Shown: one piece after another, positions 7,743-16,770 of the stretch
How the letters are laid out: each line of letters starts with the position of its first letter
How positions within the stretch are numbered: the stretch's first letter is position 1
Source of the DNA: Gulosibacter sp. 10
GTDB lineage: Bacteria; Actinomycetota; Actinomycetes; Actinomycetales; Microbacteriaceae
Length of the DNA: 64,000 nt
Assembly (NCBI RefSeq): GCF_900163695.1
Contig: NZ_FUIC01000024.1
Coordinates: 124,001-188,000, forward strand
Direction of reading: 5' to 3'
The notes under the pieces: model-generated
Databases searched by the model: none
The model's input: the letters and a program-made list of their open reading frames with translations, nothing else
What the model was told of the DNA's origin: nothing
Made by a program: the position numbers and the translations under genes

Positions 7743-9386
7743 ATGTCGAACAGTCCACGATCTCTTCGCCGTCTCGGCGTCGCAATCATCGCAACAGTCC
7801 TCACCGCCGCCCTGGCCGCCTGCTCCGGCGGCACCGCTCCCGCAGGGGAGACCGCGGCCGCGGGCGAGCCCGTGGAAGGTGGGATCCTCCGCGTGGGCCT
7901 GGCGAGCGACACCCCCGTCATCGACCCGCATCTCACGGGCAACTCGGTGGCGGCGCTCATCGGTCGCAACGTGGTCGACTCGCTGGTCGGCCAGGCTCCG
8001 GACAACTCGTACACCCCCTGGCTGGCCACGGAATGGACGGTGAACGATACCAATACCGAGTACGTGTTCACCTTGCGCGAGGACGTGACGTTCAGCGACG
8101 GCGAGGAGCTCGACGCCGCCGCAGTCAAGTCGAACTTCGATCGGATCCTCGACCCCGAGACGAACTCGAGCTACGCGGCTTCGCTGCTCGGCCCGGTCGA
8201 GTCGGTCGAGGCGCCGGATGACACCACCGTCGTGCTCACCTACAGCGAGCCCTTCGCCTCGCTGCTGCAGGGGCTGAGCCTGCCCTACCTCGGCATCCAA
8301 TCGCCGGCCTTCATCAACAGCGGCGAGGACACCAGCAGCGGCGTGGTCGGCTCCGGACCGTTCGTGCTCGACTCCTACGCACCGGGACAGGGCAGCGTGC
8401 TGAGCAAGCGCGAGGACTACAACTGGGGCCCCGGCTACGCGGAGCACACGGGGCCCGCCTACCTCGACGGCATCGAGTTCAGCATTCTCCCGGAAGCCTC
8501 GACCCGGCTCGGAGCGCTGCAGTCCGGCCAGGTCCACGCCATCGACGAGGTCCCGCCGGCGAACTACGAGGCCCTCGATGCCGACCCCTCGTTCGCGATC
8601 GATACCTACGAGAACCCCGGCGTCAACTACGCCTTCCAGCTGAACACCACGAAGGCGCCGTTCGACGATGTCCGGGTCCGGCAGGCGTTCCAGTCCGGCG
8701 CGAATATCGAGGAGGCCGTGAACGCCACCTTCTTCGGCACGCTCAACGCGGCGGACAACATCGTCGGCGCGAACACGGAATTCTACGACGAGACCGTCGC
8801 GGGCACATGGGGATACGACGCCGATCGCGCCAACACGCTGCTCGACGAAGCCGGCTGGAGCGAACGCGATTCGGAGGGATACCGGATCAAAGACGGCGAG
8901 CGGCTGACCGTCGACTGGGTGTACGACGAGTCGCAGACAGGTGAGCTCAACGTCAACCTTGTCCAGGCGCTCCAATCGCAGTACCGCGATATCGGCCTCG
9001 AGCTGAAGCTCATCTCGGTCGACTCCGGCGGTTACACCAGCCGCAGCGAGTCGGGCGACTACGACACGATCTCCTTCTTCTTCGTGCGGCCGGAAGCGGA
9101 CATCCTCCGCACCGTCTACTCCTCGGCGAATATCCCGCCGAACGGCAGCGGCAACGTCTCGCGAGTGGAATCGCTGGACGAGCAGCTCGAGGAAGCGGTG
9201 GGCGCGGCTCCGGAACGGCGAGAGGAGCTGTACTCCGAGGTGCAGCACGAGATCATCGATGAGGCCTATTCGGTGCCGCTCTACGTGGTCGCCTACCAGC
9301 TGGGGCGGACGCAGGACCTCCAGGGCATTACCTGGGCCACCAACGCGAAGCCGCTGTTCTACGATGCCTGGCTCGTCGACGCTTGA
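7743..9386 (+). CDS. Peptide ABC transporter substrate-binding lipoprotein
   Basis: A 547-residue family 5 extracellular solute-binding protein (DppA/OppA type). The N-terminus is a lipoprotein signal peptide ending in a lipobox (TAALAAC), so the mature protein is anchored outside the membrane by lipid on that Cys. Family features include GGILRVGLASDTPVIDPH, the domain hinge region TLREDVTFSDGEELDAAAVKSNFDR, and the C-terminal segment EAYSVPLYVVAYQ. It should capture peptides, but the exact ligand cannot be read from the sequence. It is the first gene of a tightly packed operon with two permeases, a double ATPase and a metalloprotease. Confidence 0.9.
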   Translation: MSNSPRSLRRLGVAIIATVLTAALAACSGGTAPAGETAAAGEPVEGGILRVGLASDTPVIDPHLTGNSVAALIGRNVVDSLVGQAPDNSYTPWLATEWTVNDTNTEYVFTLREDVTFSDGEELDAAAVKSNFDRILDPETNSSYAASLLGPVESVEAPDDTTVVLTYSEPFASLLQGLSLPYLGIQSPAFINSGEDTSSGVVGSGPFVLDSYAPGQGSVLSKREDYNWGPGYAEHTGPAYLDGIEFSILPEASTRLGALQSGQVHAIDEVPPANYEALDADPSFAIDTYENPGVNYAFQLNTTKAPFDDVRVRQAFQSGANIEEAVNATFFGTLNAADNIVGANTEFYDETVAGTWGYDADRANTLLDEAGWSERDSEGYRIKDGERLTVDWVYDESQTGELNVNLVQALQSQYRDIGLELKLISVDSGGYTSRSESGDYDTISFFFVRPEADILRTVYSSANIPPNGSGNVSRVESLDEQLEEAVGAAPERREELYSEVQHEIIDEAYSVPLYVVAYQLGRTQDLQGITWATNAKPLFYDAWLVDA

Positions 9387-10392
9387 CCGGCGCGAGCGCG
9401 CGAGCGACGCGTCCCGGCGACCGCAGGTGCCGGGACGCCGTCGCCGGCCGCTGCTATCGATCCTCGGCACCAGACTGCTCGGCGCGGTGGCGGTGGTGTG
9501 GGCTGCGGCCACCATCACCTTCCTGGCGGTGAAAGCCATCCCGGGCGATCCGGTGAGCATCATCGCGGGCGGCGAGAATATCGTCGACGCCGAGCAGCGC
9601 GAACGTCTGGCCCGGCATTACGGGCTCGACCGTCCCGTCTGGCAGCAGTACCTCGGCTACCTGGCGCGCGCGTTCACCGGCGACTTCGGCGAGAGCTACC
9701 TCTTCCGCAAGCCCGCTGTCGAGGTCGTGGCCGAGACGGCGGCTCCGACCCTGGGCCTGGCGGCGACCGCGTTCCTGCTGGCGCTGATGCTCGCCTTCGC
9801 GTCGGCGCTGCTCACCGCATCCAGGCGCGGCAGGGCGCGATTCGCGCTGAGCGGCCTGGAACTGCTGATGCTGAGCACGCCGGTGTACTGGATCGGCACC
9901 ATGCTGCTGATCGTCTTCAGCTTCGGGCTGGGCTGGTTCCCGGTGGTCGGCGATCACGGCTGGCGCTCGCTCGTGCTGCCGGCGTTCGCACTGGCGCTGC
10001 CGCTGGCCGCCACCATCTCGCAGGTGATGCGAGACGGCCTCGAACAGGCCCTGGACGAGCCGTTCGTGCTGACCGCCCGCACGCGCGGCGTGAGCGAATG
10101 GGGCGTGCGCTTTTCGCACGCCCTGCGGCACTCGCTGCTCGCGGTCACCACGGTCAGCGGCACCGTGCTCGGAGGCATCCTCTCGGGCTCGATCCTCACC
10201 GAGACCGTCTTCGGCCGCGCCGGATTCGGGCAGATGACCCTGCAGGCCATCTCCTCCCGCGACATGCCGCTCATCCTCACCATCGTCGTGCTCGTGGCGC
10301 TGGCCTACTACCTGATCAATGCGCTCGTCGATGTGAGCTATGCGGTCATCGACCCGAAACTGCGGAAGGGGGCCGGAGATGTCGGCCGTTGA
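9364..10392 (+). CDS. Peptide ABC transporter permease, DppB-like
   Basis: A polytopic membrane protein of about 342 residues. After a basic N-terminal stretch it has a first membrane helix (LLGAVAVVWAAATITFLAVKAIPGDPV), a large external loop typical of DppB, and five more helices. The cytoplasmic coupling loop that docks on the ATPase is FVLTARTRGVSEWGVRFSHALRHSL. The ATG at 9364 overlaps the end of the preceding gene by 23 nt; a GTG at 9427 is an alternative start, and neither has a strong ribosome binding site. Its stop overlaps the next permease, indicating translational coupling. Confidence 0.88.
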   Translation: MPGSSTLDRRERASDASRRPQVPGRRRRPLLSILGTRLLGAVAVVWAAATITFLAVKAIPGDPVSIIAGGENIVDAEQRERLARHYGLDRPVWQQYLGYLARAFTGDFGESYLFRKPAVEVVAETAAPTLGLAATAFLLALMLAFASALLTASRRGRARFALSGLELLMLSTPVYWIGTMLLIVFSFGLGWFPVVGDHGWRSLVLPAFALALPLAATISQVMRDGLEQALDEPFVLTARTRGVSEWGVRFSHALRHSLLAVTTVSGTVLGGILSGSILTETVFGRAGFGQMTLQAISSRDMPLILTIVVLVALAYYLINALVDVSYAVIDPKLRKGAGDVGR

Positions 10393-11242
10393 GGGACTCG
10401 TCAAGGGGATCCGGGCGGATTCGGCCCCGCCGCGGGATGCGCCGCCGATCGGGACGATCCTCGCGGCGGCCGTGGTGGCCCTGGTCCTGTTCGCCTCGTT
10501 CTTCCCCTCGCTGCTGACCCCGTTCGAGCCCGACCGGGCCGATTTGGCGGCGGTGTTCCAGCCTCCCTCCTGGGAGCACTGGTTCGGCACCGACCAGCTC
10601 GGACGGGACGTGTTCACGCGTGTCGTCTACGGGTCGGGCGTCTCATTGCTGATCGGGATCGGCGCGACGGCGATCGCCCTCGTCTTCGGGATCCTTCTCG
10701 GCGTGCTCGCCGTGTACACGCCCTTCGGCCTGCACCGGGTGTTCGAGCGGCTGGTCGACCTGCTGCTCGCCTTCCCCGAGATACTGCTGGCCCTCATCGT
10801 GATCGCGGTGCTGGGCAAGGGCCCCACGAACACGCTCCTCGCGGTCGGCCTCGCCGGAATCGCCGCATATGCGCGGCTCATCCGCTCGCAGCTCCTCCAA
10901 GCGAGGCTCTCCGGGTACGCGGAGCACGCCAGGATCATCGGGGAGCCGCCACTGCGGATCCTGCTGCGCCATGTCATCCCGAATACCATCCGCCCGCTCG
11001 TCATCCTCGGCACGATCGGCATCGCGAACTCCATCCTCGCGGCCTCCTCGCTGAGCTTCCTCGGCCTCGGGGTCGAGCCGCCGGCCGCTGAATGGGGCGC
11101 GCTCCTCGCCGAAGGACGGAGCAACCTCCAGGTCGCGCCATGGGCGAGCATCCTGCCGGCCACCGTCGTCGCAGGCTCCGTGATCTCGCTCATGGTGCTC
11201 GGGCGATATCTCCAACGTCGATTCGCGAACCAGGAGCAATGA
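10379..11242 (+). CDS. Peptide ABC transporter permease, DppC-like
   Basis: A 287-residue permease with the DppC-type N-terminal segment (WFGTDQLGRDVFTRVVYGSGVSL) and six predicted helices. The coupling loop is YAEHARIIGEPPLRILLRHVIPNTIRPL. The ATG at 10379 has a GGAAGGGGGCCGGAG purine-rich ribosome binding site and overlaps the preceding gene by 14 nt. It pairs with the upstream permease to form the channel of the peptide importer. Confidence 0.9.
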   Translation: MSAVEGLVKGIRADSAPPRDAPPIGTILAAAVVALVLFASFFPSLLTPFEPDRADLAAVFQPPSWEHWFGTDQLGRDVFTRVVYGSGVSLLIGIGATAIALVFGILLGVLAVYTPFGLHRVFERLVDLLLAFPEILLALIVIAVLGKGPTNTLLAVGLAGIAAYARLIRSQLLQARLSGYAEHARIIGEPPLRILLRHVIPNTIRPLVILGTIGIANSILAASSLSFLGLGVEPPAAEWGALLAEGRSNLQVAPWASILPATVVAGSVISLMVLGRYLQRRFANQEQ

Positions 11243-12903
11243 TGACCACTATCTCCACGCCTCAGGAACCACCAGTGCTCCGGGTCGTCGATCTGACCGT
11301 GCGCTTCCCCGATCGGAAGGGCGGCTGGACTCGCGCTGTCGAGGGCGTCTCCTTCGACGTCCGTCCGGGCGAGATCCTCGCGATCGTCGGCGAGTCGGGG
11401 TCCGGCAAATCCGTGACGGCCCGTTCGCTCGTCGGTCTTGCCGGTGCGGACGCATCGATCACCGGCAAGATCTCGCTCGGCGACGAGGAGCTGGAACAGC
11501 TGCGGGAACGGGAATGGCGGACGCTTCGCGGCAGCCGTATCGGCTTCGTGCTCCAGGACGCGCTCACCTCGCTCGACCCGTTGCGGACGATCGGCCATGA
11601 GATCGGCGAGGCGGTGCGGGTGCATCATCGCGGATTATCGCGCGCAGACGTGACAGGGCGGGTCGAGGGGGCGCTTCGCGATGCCGGCATCGACGATCCC
11701 GAGCAGCGTCGCAGGCAGTTCAGCTTCGAGCTCTCCGGAGGGCTTCGGCAGCGTTCCCTCATCGCGAGCGCGGTCGTCAACGGCCCGGACGTGCTGATCG
11801 CGGACGAGCCGACTACGGCGCTGGACGTCACCGTCCAGCGGCGCATCCTGCGGCTTCTCCGCCGGCTCGCCGATGAGGGTGCGGCGATCGTCTTCATCAG
11901 CCATGACCTCGCAGTCGTGAGCGAGCTCGCCGATCGCACGGTCGTCCTCCGCGATGGCTCGGTGCAGGAGCAGGGCGCCACTGCGGAGCTGCTGCGCTCC
12001 CCGCGGTCCGCGTACACCCGTGAACTCCTCGCCGCGATCCCCGACCCATCGCATGCGCAACGGCGCCGTGAGGGAACCGCGCCTTCCGAATCGCCCGTGG
12101 CCGTCATCCGGGGTGCGCGGGTGACCTTTCACGGGCCGAAGGGCTCGACTCGGGCCGCGCTGGATGACGTGAGCATGGAATTGCGCGCGGGCGAGACGTT
12201 GGGACTGGTGGGCGAATCGGGCTCGGGGAAGACGACGCTCGGACGAGTGCTCCTGGGGCTGCAACGGCTCGACTCCGGCGCCGTGGAGCTGTTCGGCCGC
12301 CGCTGGGACGCGGCGCCCGAGGCGTCGCGGCGGAGGGACCGGCACCGCATCCAGGTGATCTCGCAGGATCCGTCGGGGACGTTCAACCCGCTGCTGAACG
12401 TCGGCGAGCTGCTCGACCAATCGCTCCGGCTGCATTCGGGCCTCGCTCGAGGAGCCCGCCGCGATCGTGCACTCGAACTGCTCGAATCGGTGGGACTCGG
12501 GGAACGGCATCTGGACGTGAAGCCCCGCAGGCTCTCGGGAGGCCAGCGGCAGCGGGTCTCGATCGCGCAGGCGCTCGCCTCCGATCCGGAGGTGCTCGTG
12601 TGCGATGAGCCGGTCTCAGCACTTGATGTGATCACGCAGGCCCAGGTGCTGGACCTGCTCAGGAGGGTCCAGCGGGATCGGGGGCTGAGCATGCTGTTCA
12701 TCTCGCACGACCTCGCGGTCGTCGAATCCGTCAGCCATCGGACCGCGGTGATGCGTCATGGTCGCATCGTGGAGATCGCGGATGCGGCTTCGATCTTCGA
12801 ACGGCCGGAGCATCCCTATACGCGTGAGCTGCTCGACGCCATTCCCGGCGGCGACTTCGCGGGACGCCGGGCGGCAGAAGCACTCGCAGGGGCGAGTAGA
12901 TGA
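11242..12903 (+). CDS. Peptide ABC transporter ATPase, DppD-DppF fusion
   Basis: A 553-residue protein with two nucleotide-binding domains in one chain, so it replaces separate DppD and DppF subunits. First domain: Walker A GESGSGKS, signature LSGGLRQRS, Walker B VLIADEPTTALD. Second domain: Walker A GESGSGKT, signature LSGGQRQRV, Walker B VLVCDEPVSALD. Each is followed by the peptide-importer C-terminal segment (SPRSAYTRELLAAIPDP and HPYTRELLDAIPGG). Of two adjacent ATGs (11239 and 11242) the second is chosen because AGGAG then has a 5-nt spacing. The end overlaps the metalloprotease start by 4 nt. Confidence 0.92.
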   Translation: MTTISTPQEPPVLRVVDLTVRFPDRKGGWTRAVEGVSFDVRPGEILAIVGESGSGKSVTARSLVGLAGADASITGKISLGDEELEQLREREWRTLRGSRIGFVLQDALTSLDPLRTIGHEIGEAVRVHHRGLSRADVTGRVEGALRDAGIDDPEQRRRQFSFELSGGLRQRSLIASAVVNGPDVLIADEPTTALDVTVQRRILRLLRRLADEGAAIVFISHDLAVVSELADRTVVLRDGSVQEQGATAELLRSPRSAYTRELLAAIPDPSHAQRRREGTAPSESPVAVIRGARVTFHGPKGSTRAALDDVSMELRAGETLGLVGESGSGKTTLGRVLLGLQRLDSGAVELFGRRWDAAPEASRRRDRHRIQVISQDPSGTFNPLLNVGELLDQSLRLHSGLARGARRDRALELLESVGLGERHLDVKPRRLSGGQRQRVSIAQALASDPEVLVCDEPVSALDVITQAQVLDLLRRVQRDRGLSMLFISHDLAVVESVSHRTAVMRHGRIVEIADAASIFERPEHPYTRELLDAIPGGDFAGRRAAEALAGASR

Positions 12904-15188
12904 CCGAGCGCATCTCCGAGAGGTTCGCCGCGAACGGGCTCTCCGCGTGGACGACGAGTCGTGGTCGGATACTCGCGGCCTTCCCCCGGCGTCCGCTGCT
13001 CCTCTACGGCGGATTGTCGCGGGGGCTCGGATCCAGCAGACTCGACCTCGACCGGGGGAAGGCCTCCGAAGTGCGACTCGTCGCCTGGCGGCACGTGGAT
13101 ACGGACCGGCCCGGCGCCTTGCTCCTGCGCCTCGCCCATCGACGGGGAGCGGGTATCGGCGCTGACGATGAGGTCTTCGCGGCGGCCGAGGCGTCGGCCG
13201 TCGACGACTCCTTCGCGCCCTCCCCGATCGGCTTCGCACCGCTGGTATCGGATGAGGACCGACGGCGTCTCGGCATCGAGCCGATGGAGACGGACGGCGT
13301 CCGCGTGCTCGACTGCACGTGGCTCGTCGCCTCGGATCTGCTGGGGATCGTCGAGGGCGCCTCCGTGCGCGCGAAGGAGATCGGGGCCCGGGCGAGCATC
13401 GTCTCCGAGGCGGCTGCGCCGGTGTCGGCGTCGACCCGTGCGGAGACGATACCCGGTGGTTCCGGTGCAATCGAGTTCGTCGCGGATATCGGCGTCGCCG
13501 TCGAGGGGCTCGAGGAAGGCGAAGAGGCCGGATCGCCTGTGCTCGTGCGTCAGCACGTGGTGTTCGCCGAGCCCCGGGACGGATTCGAGCGCCGACGGCA
13601 TCGGACCGGGGAGGGGATGGTGCCGGTGGCCGCGGCAGATCCCCGACGCGTATTCGAGGGCGACGCGGATCTGCTCCTCTCGCCGAGCTTCCGCATGGAC
13701 GGCCGTCCGATCGAGTTCGCGGTGGACCGAGGCGTGCCGTCGGCGCTGAGCGGCGCAGTGCTCGAAGGGGTCGATTGGTGGCGCGAGGGATTCGAACGGG
13801 CGGGCGCGGTTTCGAGGATACGCGCCGTATCGGCGAGCCCGGAGGACATGTCGTGGCTGCCCGGCCGCAACGCGGTGTGGTGGGTGCATCGAGACGGCCG
13901 CGGCTGGTCTCTCGGGGATGCCCAGAGCCAACCGCATACCGGTGAGATCATCCGCGGCAACGTCCGGCTCGGAGGCGAGCGCTTCGCCCAGCTGCGGGAG
14001 CTGTTCGAATCGCTGCTCGCACCATACGGCGATGGGAGGGAGGCGGAGCTTCTCGAGCAGATCGATCACGGGCTCCGGTCCCGGGCCCGCCTGCTCGCAG
14101 CACACGAGGTCGGGCATGCGCTCGGGTTCGCGCATAATTTCTCGAGCCACCTCCACGAGGCCCCCTCGGTGATGGACTACCCCTTCCCCGGTCTGCGATT
14201 CGTCGGGGAGGACCGTGTAGAGCTCGCCGAGGAGCCCTATCCGACCGCACTCGGGCCATGGGACCACAGACTGATCAGACGGGCATACGGTCGTCCCGGC
14301 GAGGAAGGCCATGAGGAGCTCGCACCGGCGTACTCCTCCGACCCCGACGCGCGGCCGGCATCGAGCAGCACCCCGCGATCCGTGGCCTGGGCGCCTCGAG
14401 TGGCGGGGCCCGGTCCAGCCGCCGGGACGTTGCCCGCACTCCACCGGCTGCTCGAGGTGCGGCGGCGCGCCCTGCGACGATTCGGCCCGGGGGTCGCGCC
14501 TCCCGACGCTCCCAGGGATGTCTTGCGGGGGAGGTATGCGCGCCTGTACCTGCTGCACCGCTACGCGATTCCGGAAACGGTACGGCTGCTCGGCGGCATC
14601 GAGTACGAGCACACGGACATCGCACGGGCGCGCCCGGTGAGGCCGGTGCCGGCCGCAGAGCAGCGACAGGCCCTGACCGCACTGACCGCATTGCTCACGA
14701 GAGAGTTCCTGCTTGCGCCCGCGCCTTCCCATCCGCTTCTCTCGCCGCACGCCCGCGGATACGGTCGAAGCCGGGAAGAACCGGCCGGGGCCGCCGGCGG
14801 GCCCTTCGACTCGATGCGTCTCGTGGAAGCGGCCGTCTCGCTCGTCCTGCGGGAGCTCTTCCGTCCCGAGCGGCTCAACCGGTTGGCCGAGGCCGAGGCG
14901 CTGCGCACGACTGCGGGTGAAGCTCCGCCGACGGTCGTCGAAGTCATCCATGCTGCTGCGTCGGCAGCGGGAGATTTCCCTCCGGCTGCAGCCACGGTGG
15001 TCGAGTCCGTGGCCGTGGCTGCGGAAGGCGCGCACGCGTGGGTGCGACGGCAACTGGTCGAGGCGCTCGAGGACTGGCCGGTATCCCGGACGGCGTCGGA
15101 GGCGCGCTCCACCGCACTGGCACTGTACGGAGGGGCTTCCAAGAGGGGCGTCGCGTGGTCGGAGATCCCCTCGGGGGAACCGCTCTGA
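12900..15188 (+). CDS. Zinc metalloprotease, DUF5117/DUF4953 metzincin, no signal peptide
   Basis: A 762-residue protein with the metzincin zinc site HEVGHALGFAH (ligands H402, H406, H412; catalytic E403) and a Met-turn SVMDY around M425. The N-terminal part (GLGSSRLDLDRGKASEVRLV) matches DUF5117, and the stretch GRPIEFAVDRGVPSALSGAV to RGWSLG, TGEIIRGNVRLG and GPWDHRLIRRAYG matches DUF4953. Known members are mostly secreted, but here the N-terminus (MTERISERFAANGLSAWTTS) shows neither a signal peptide nor a membrane helix, so the protein is probably cytosolic. It is translationally coupled (ATGA) to the peptide importer ATPase and faces a dipeptidase gene 10 bp away. Hydrolysis of imported peptides is the likely role; a maturation role is an alternative. 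Confidence 0.85.
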   Translation: MTERISERFAANGLSAWTTSRGRILAAFPRRPLLLYGGLSRGLGSSRLDLDRGKASEVRLVAWRHVDTDRPGALLLRLAHRRGAGIGADDEVFAAAEASAVDDSFAPSPIGFAPLVSDEDRRRLGIEPMETDGVRVLDCTWLVASDLLGIVEGASVRAKEIGARASIVSEAAAPVSASTRAETIPGGSGAIEFVADIGVAVEGLEEGEEAGSPVLVRQHVVFAEPRDGFERRRHRTGEGMVPVAAADPRRVFEGDADLLLSPSFRMDGRPIEFAVDRGVPSALSGAVLEGVDWWREGFERAGAVSRIRAVSASPEDMSWLPGRNAVWWVHRDGRGWSLGDAQSQPHTGEIIRGNVRLGGERFAQLRELFESLLAPYGDGREAELLEQIDHGLRSRARLLAAHEVGHALGFAHNFSSHLHEAPSVMDYPFPGLRFVGEDRVELAEEPYPTALGPWDHRLIRRAYGRPGEEGHEELAPAYSSDPDARPASSSTPRSVAWAPRVAGPGPAAGTLPALHRLLEVRRRALRRFGPGVAPPDAPRDVLRGRYARLYLLHRYAIPETVRLLGGIEYEHTDIARARPVRPVPAAEQRQALTALTALLTREFLLAPAPSHPLLSPHARGYGRSREEPAGAAGGPFDSMRLVEAAVSLVLRELFRPERLNRLAEAEALRTTAGEAPPTVVEVIHAAASAAGDFPPAAATVVESVAVAAEGAHAWVRRQLVEALEDWPVSRTASEARSTALALYGGASKRGVAWSEIPSGEPL

Positions 15189-15198
15189 CCCTGCAGGC

Positions 15199-16413
15199 TC
15201 AGGAGCGGTCGACCGTTCCGAGGAACTCCTCGGCCGCGTCTTCCGCATCCTGGAGCACGCGTCGAACGTTGCCGAAGGCCAGCTTGGCGAGCTCGTCGTC
15301 GGACCAGCCTCGTGCGGAGAGCGCTTCCAGAAGACGCGGATAGCCCGAGACATCCTCGAGCCCGCGCGGCTGCCGGTCGATCCCGTCGTAGTCGCCGCCG
15401 AGTCCTACGTGATCGAGGCCGGCGACTTCGCGCACGTGCTCGACATGGTCGGCGACGTCGGCGACATCCGCCTCTGGCCGAGGGTTCGCGTCGAGCCATC
15501 GGCGCAGGCCATCGGGCAGGGATGTCGTCCCGATCGGCACGGCAGTCGATCGTGATGCTTCGAGTGAGGGAGCATTGGACGCGGGCCAGGCGGGGTGGAG
15601 CGCTGCGCCGCCGAACTCTCGATGAATCCGGGCGAACTCCTCGCTCCATTCGCGGACGCGTTCGGAGACGAACGCGGGGACGAACGTCACCTGCACCACG
15701 CCGTGCTTTGCTCGGACCGCTTCGAGCACGTCGTCCTTGACGTTCCGCGCATGAGCGGTGACCGAATAGGCCGAGGAGTGGCTGAAGAGCACGGGGGCCC
15801 GACTGACCTTCAGCGCATCTCTCTGCGTCGCCTCCGAAGTGTGGGAGAGATCGACGAGCACGCCGATGCGGTTGAGCTCTCGGACGACGGCCTCGCCGTC
15901 GTCGCTGAGACCCCCGTGGCGCGCGTCGTCCGTCGCCGAGTCTGCGAGTGCATTGCCATTGTTGTGCGTCAGCGTGAGATATCGAAGGCCGAGGCGCGCG
16001 TAGGCCCGAAGTACGGCGAGGGAGTTGACGATGCTGTGTCCCCCCTCTGCGCCGAGCAACGAGGCGATTCTGCCGGTGGTGACCGCCCGGTCGACGTCCG
16101 AGGCGGTGACGGCGAAGGCCAGGCGATCCGGATAGCGCGCGACCATGCGACGAATGGCATCGATCTGCTCGAGGGTCGAGATGATCGTCTCCGCAGCAGG
16201 CAGCGTCGAAGGCACGTATACGGACCAGAACTGCGCTCCGACGCCGCCCTCCAGGAGCCGTTGCAGATCCGTCTGCAGATCGGGTGATCTCCGGTCCAGG
16301 CCCTGAACCGAATATGCGCGTCGGTAGCGAAGCGCGGTCGCGAGGTCGTTGTGCCCGTCGAATATCGGTATTCGACGGAGCGGAGTCTGCGGGGACTTTT
16401 CCGGAACAGGCAT
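15199..16413 (-). CDS. Membrane dipeptidase (peptidase family M19)
   Basis: A 404-residue member of the renal dipeptidase family, binuclear zinc enzymes that cleave dipeptides, often with relaxed stereospecificity. Metal-site motifs are visible: FDGHND near the N-terminus, LLGAEGGH, YLTLTHNN, VDLSHTSE, LFSHSSAYSV and GLGGDYDG. No signal peptide is present, so it is likely cytosolic. The start ATG has an ideal ribosome binding site (TAGGAGG). It ends 10 bp from the end of the metzincin gene on the other strand, and the functional link to the peptide importer is clear from content, although it has its own promoter. Confidence 0.92.
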   Translation of the reverse strand: MPVPEKSPQTPLRRIPIFDGHNDLATALRYRRAYSVQGLDRRSPDLQTDLQRLLEGGVGAQFWSVYVPSTLPAAETIISTLEQIDAIRRMVARYPDRLAFAVTASDVDRAVTTGRIASLLGAEGGHSIVNSLAVLRAYARLGLRYLTLTHNNGNALADSATDDARHGGLSDDGEAVVRELNRIGVLVDLSHTSEATQRDALKVSRAPVLFSHSSAYSVTAHARNVKDDVLEAVRAKHGVVQVTFVPAFVSERVREWSEEFARIHREFGGAALHPAWPASNAPSLEASRSTAVPIGTTSLPDGLRRWLDANPRPEADVADVADHVEHVREVAGLDHVGLGGDYDGIDRQPRGLEDVSGYPRLLEALSARGWSDDELAKLAFGNVRRVLQDAEDAAEEFLGTVDRS

Positions 16414-16563
16414 GTTTCCTCCTACGTTGCGATCCGGATGAGCGTAGGGCGAAGCCGCGACGGAATCGACCGAGAAGTCGGCGGGATGAAGAACCGTGTC
16501 CTCTCATGTCGTTTCGAGGCCGGACGTACGTGAACACAATGCAGTCCCGCCTGGCGAAGAACG

Positions 16564-16755
16564 TCATCGTCGGTCCGTCGGTCCGTCGGTCCGTCGGTCC
16601 GTCGGTCCGTCGGCCTGCCGGACCGCGGGGAGCGCGTCGCGGATCCCCGCGGCGACCGCCCTCCGCACGATCCAGTAGCGGAGATGGCACGTCGCGGCCG
16701 CGAGCACGATGGTGAGCGCGATTCCCATGACAGGGCTTGCAACGCACACGGCCAT
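16564..16755 (-). CDS. Small membrane protein ending in 8-bp repeats
   Basis: A 63-residue frame beginning MAVCVASPVMGIALTIV: one membrane helix, then a basic helix (HLRYWIVRRAVAAGIRDAL) of the type common in short actinobacterial membrane proteins, then a repetitive tail (DGPTDRRT pattern) encoded by five GACGGACC units. It starts 15 nt after the stop of the upstream gene on the same strand, suggesting co-transcription. The stop lies directly after the repeats; loss or gain of one 8-bp unit would change the frame and extend the tail by tens of residues. Coding status is plausible but not certain. Confidence 0.45.
   Translation of the reverse strand: MAVCVASPVMGIALTIVLAAATCHLRYWIVRRAVAAGIRDALPAVRQADGPTDRRTDGPTDRR
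16572..16611. repeat. Five perfect 8-bp tandem repeats
   Basis: GGTCCGTC is repeated five times without interruption. Eight is not a multiple of three, so slippage would switch the reading frame of the small gene it overlaps. Confidence 0.9.
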
Positions 16756-16770
16756 CCGCCGACTGCGGGG

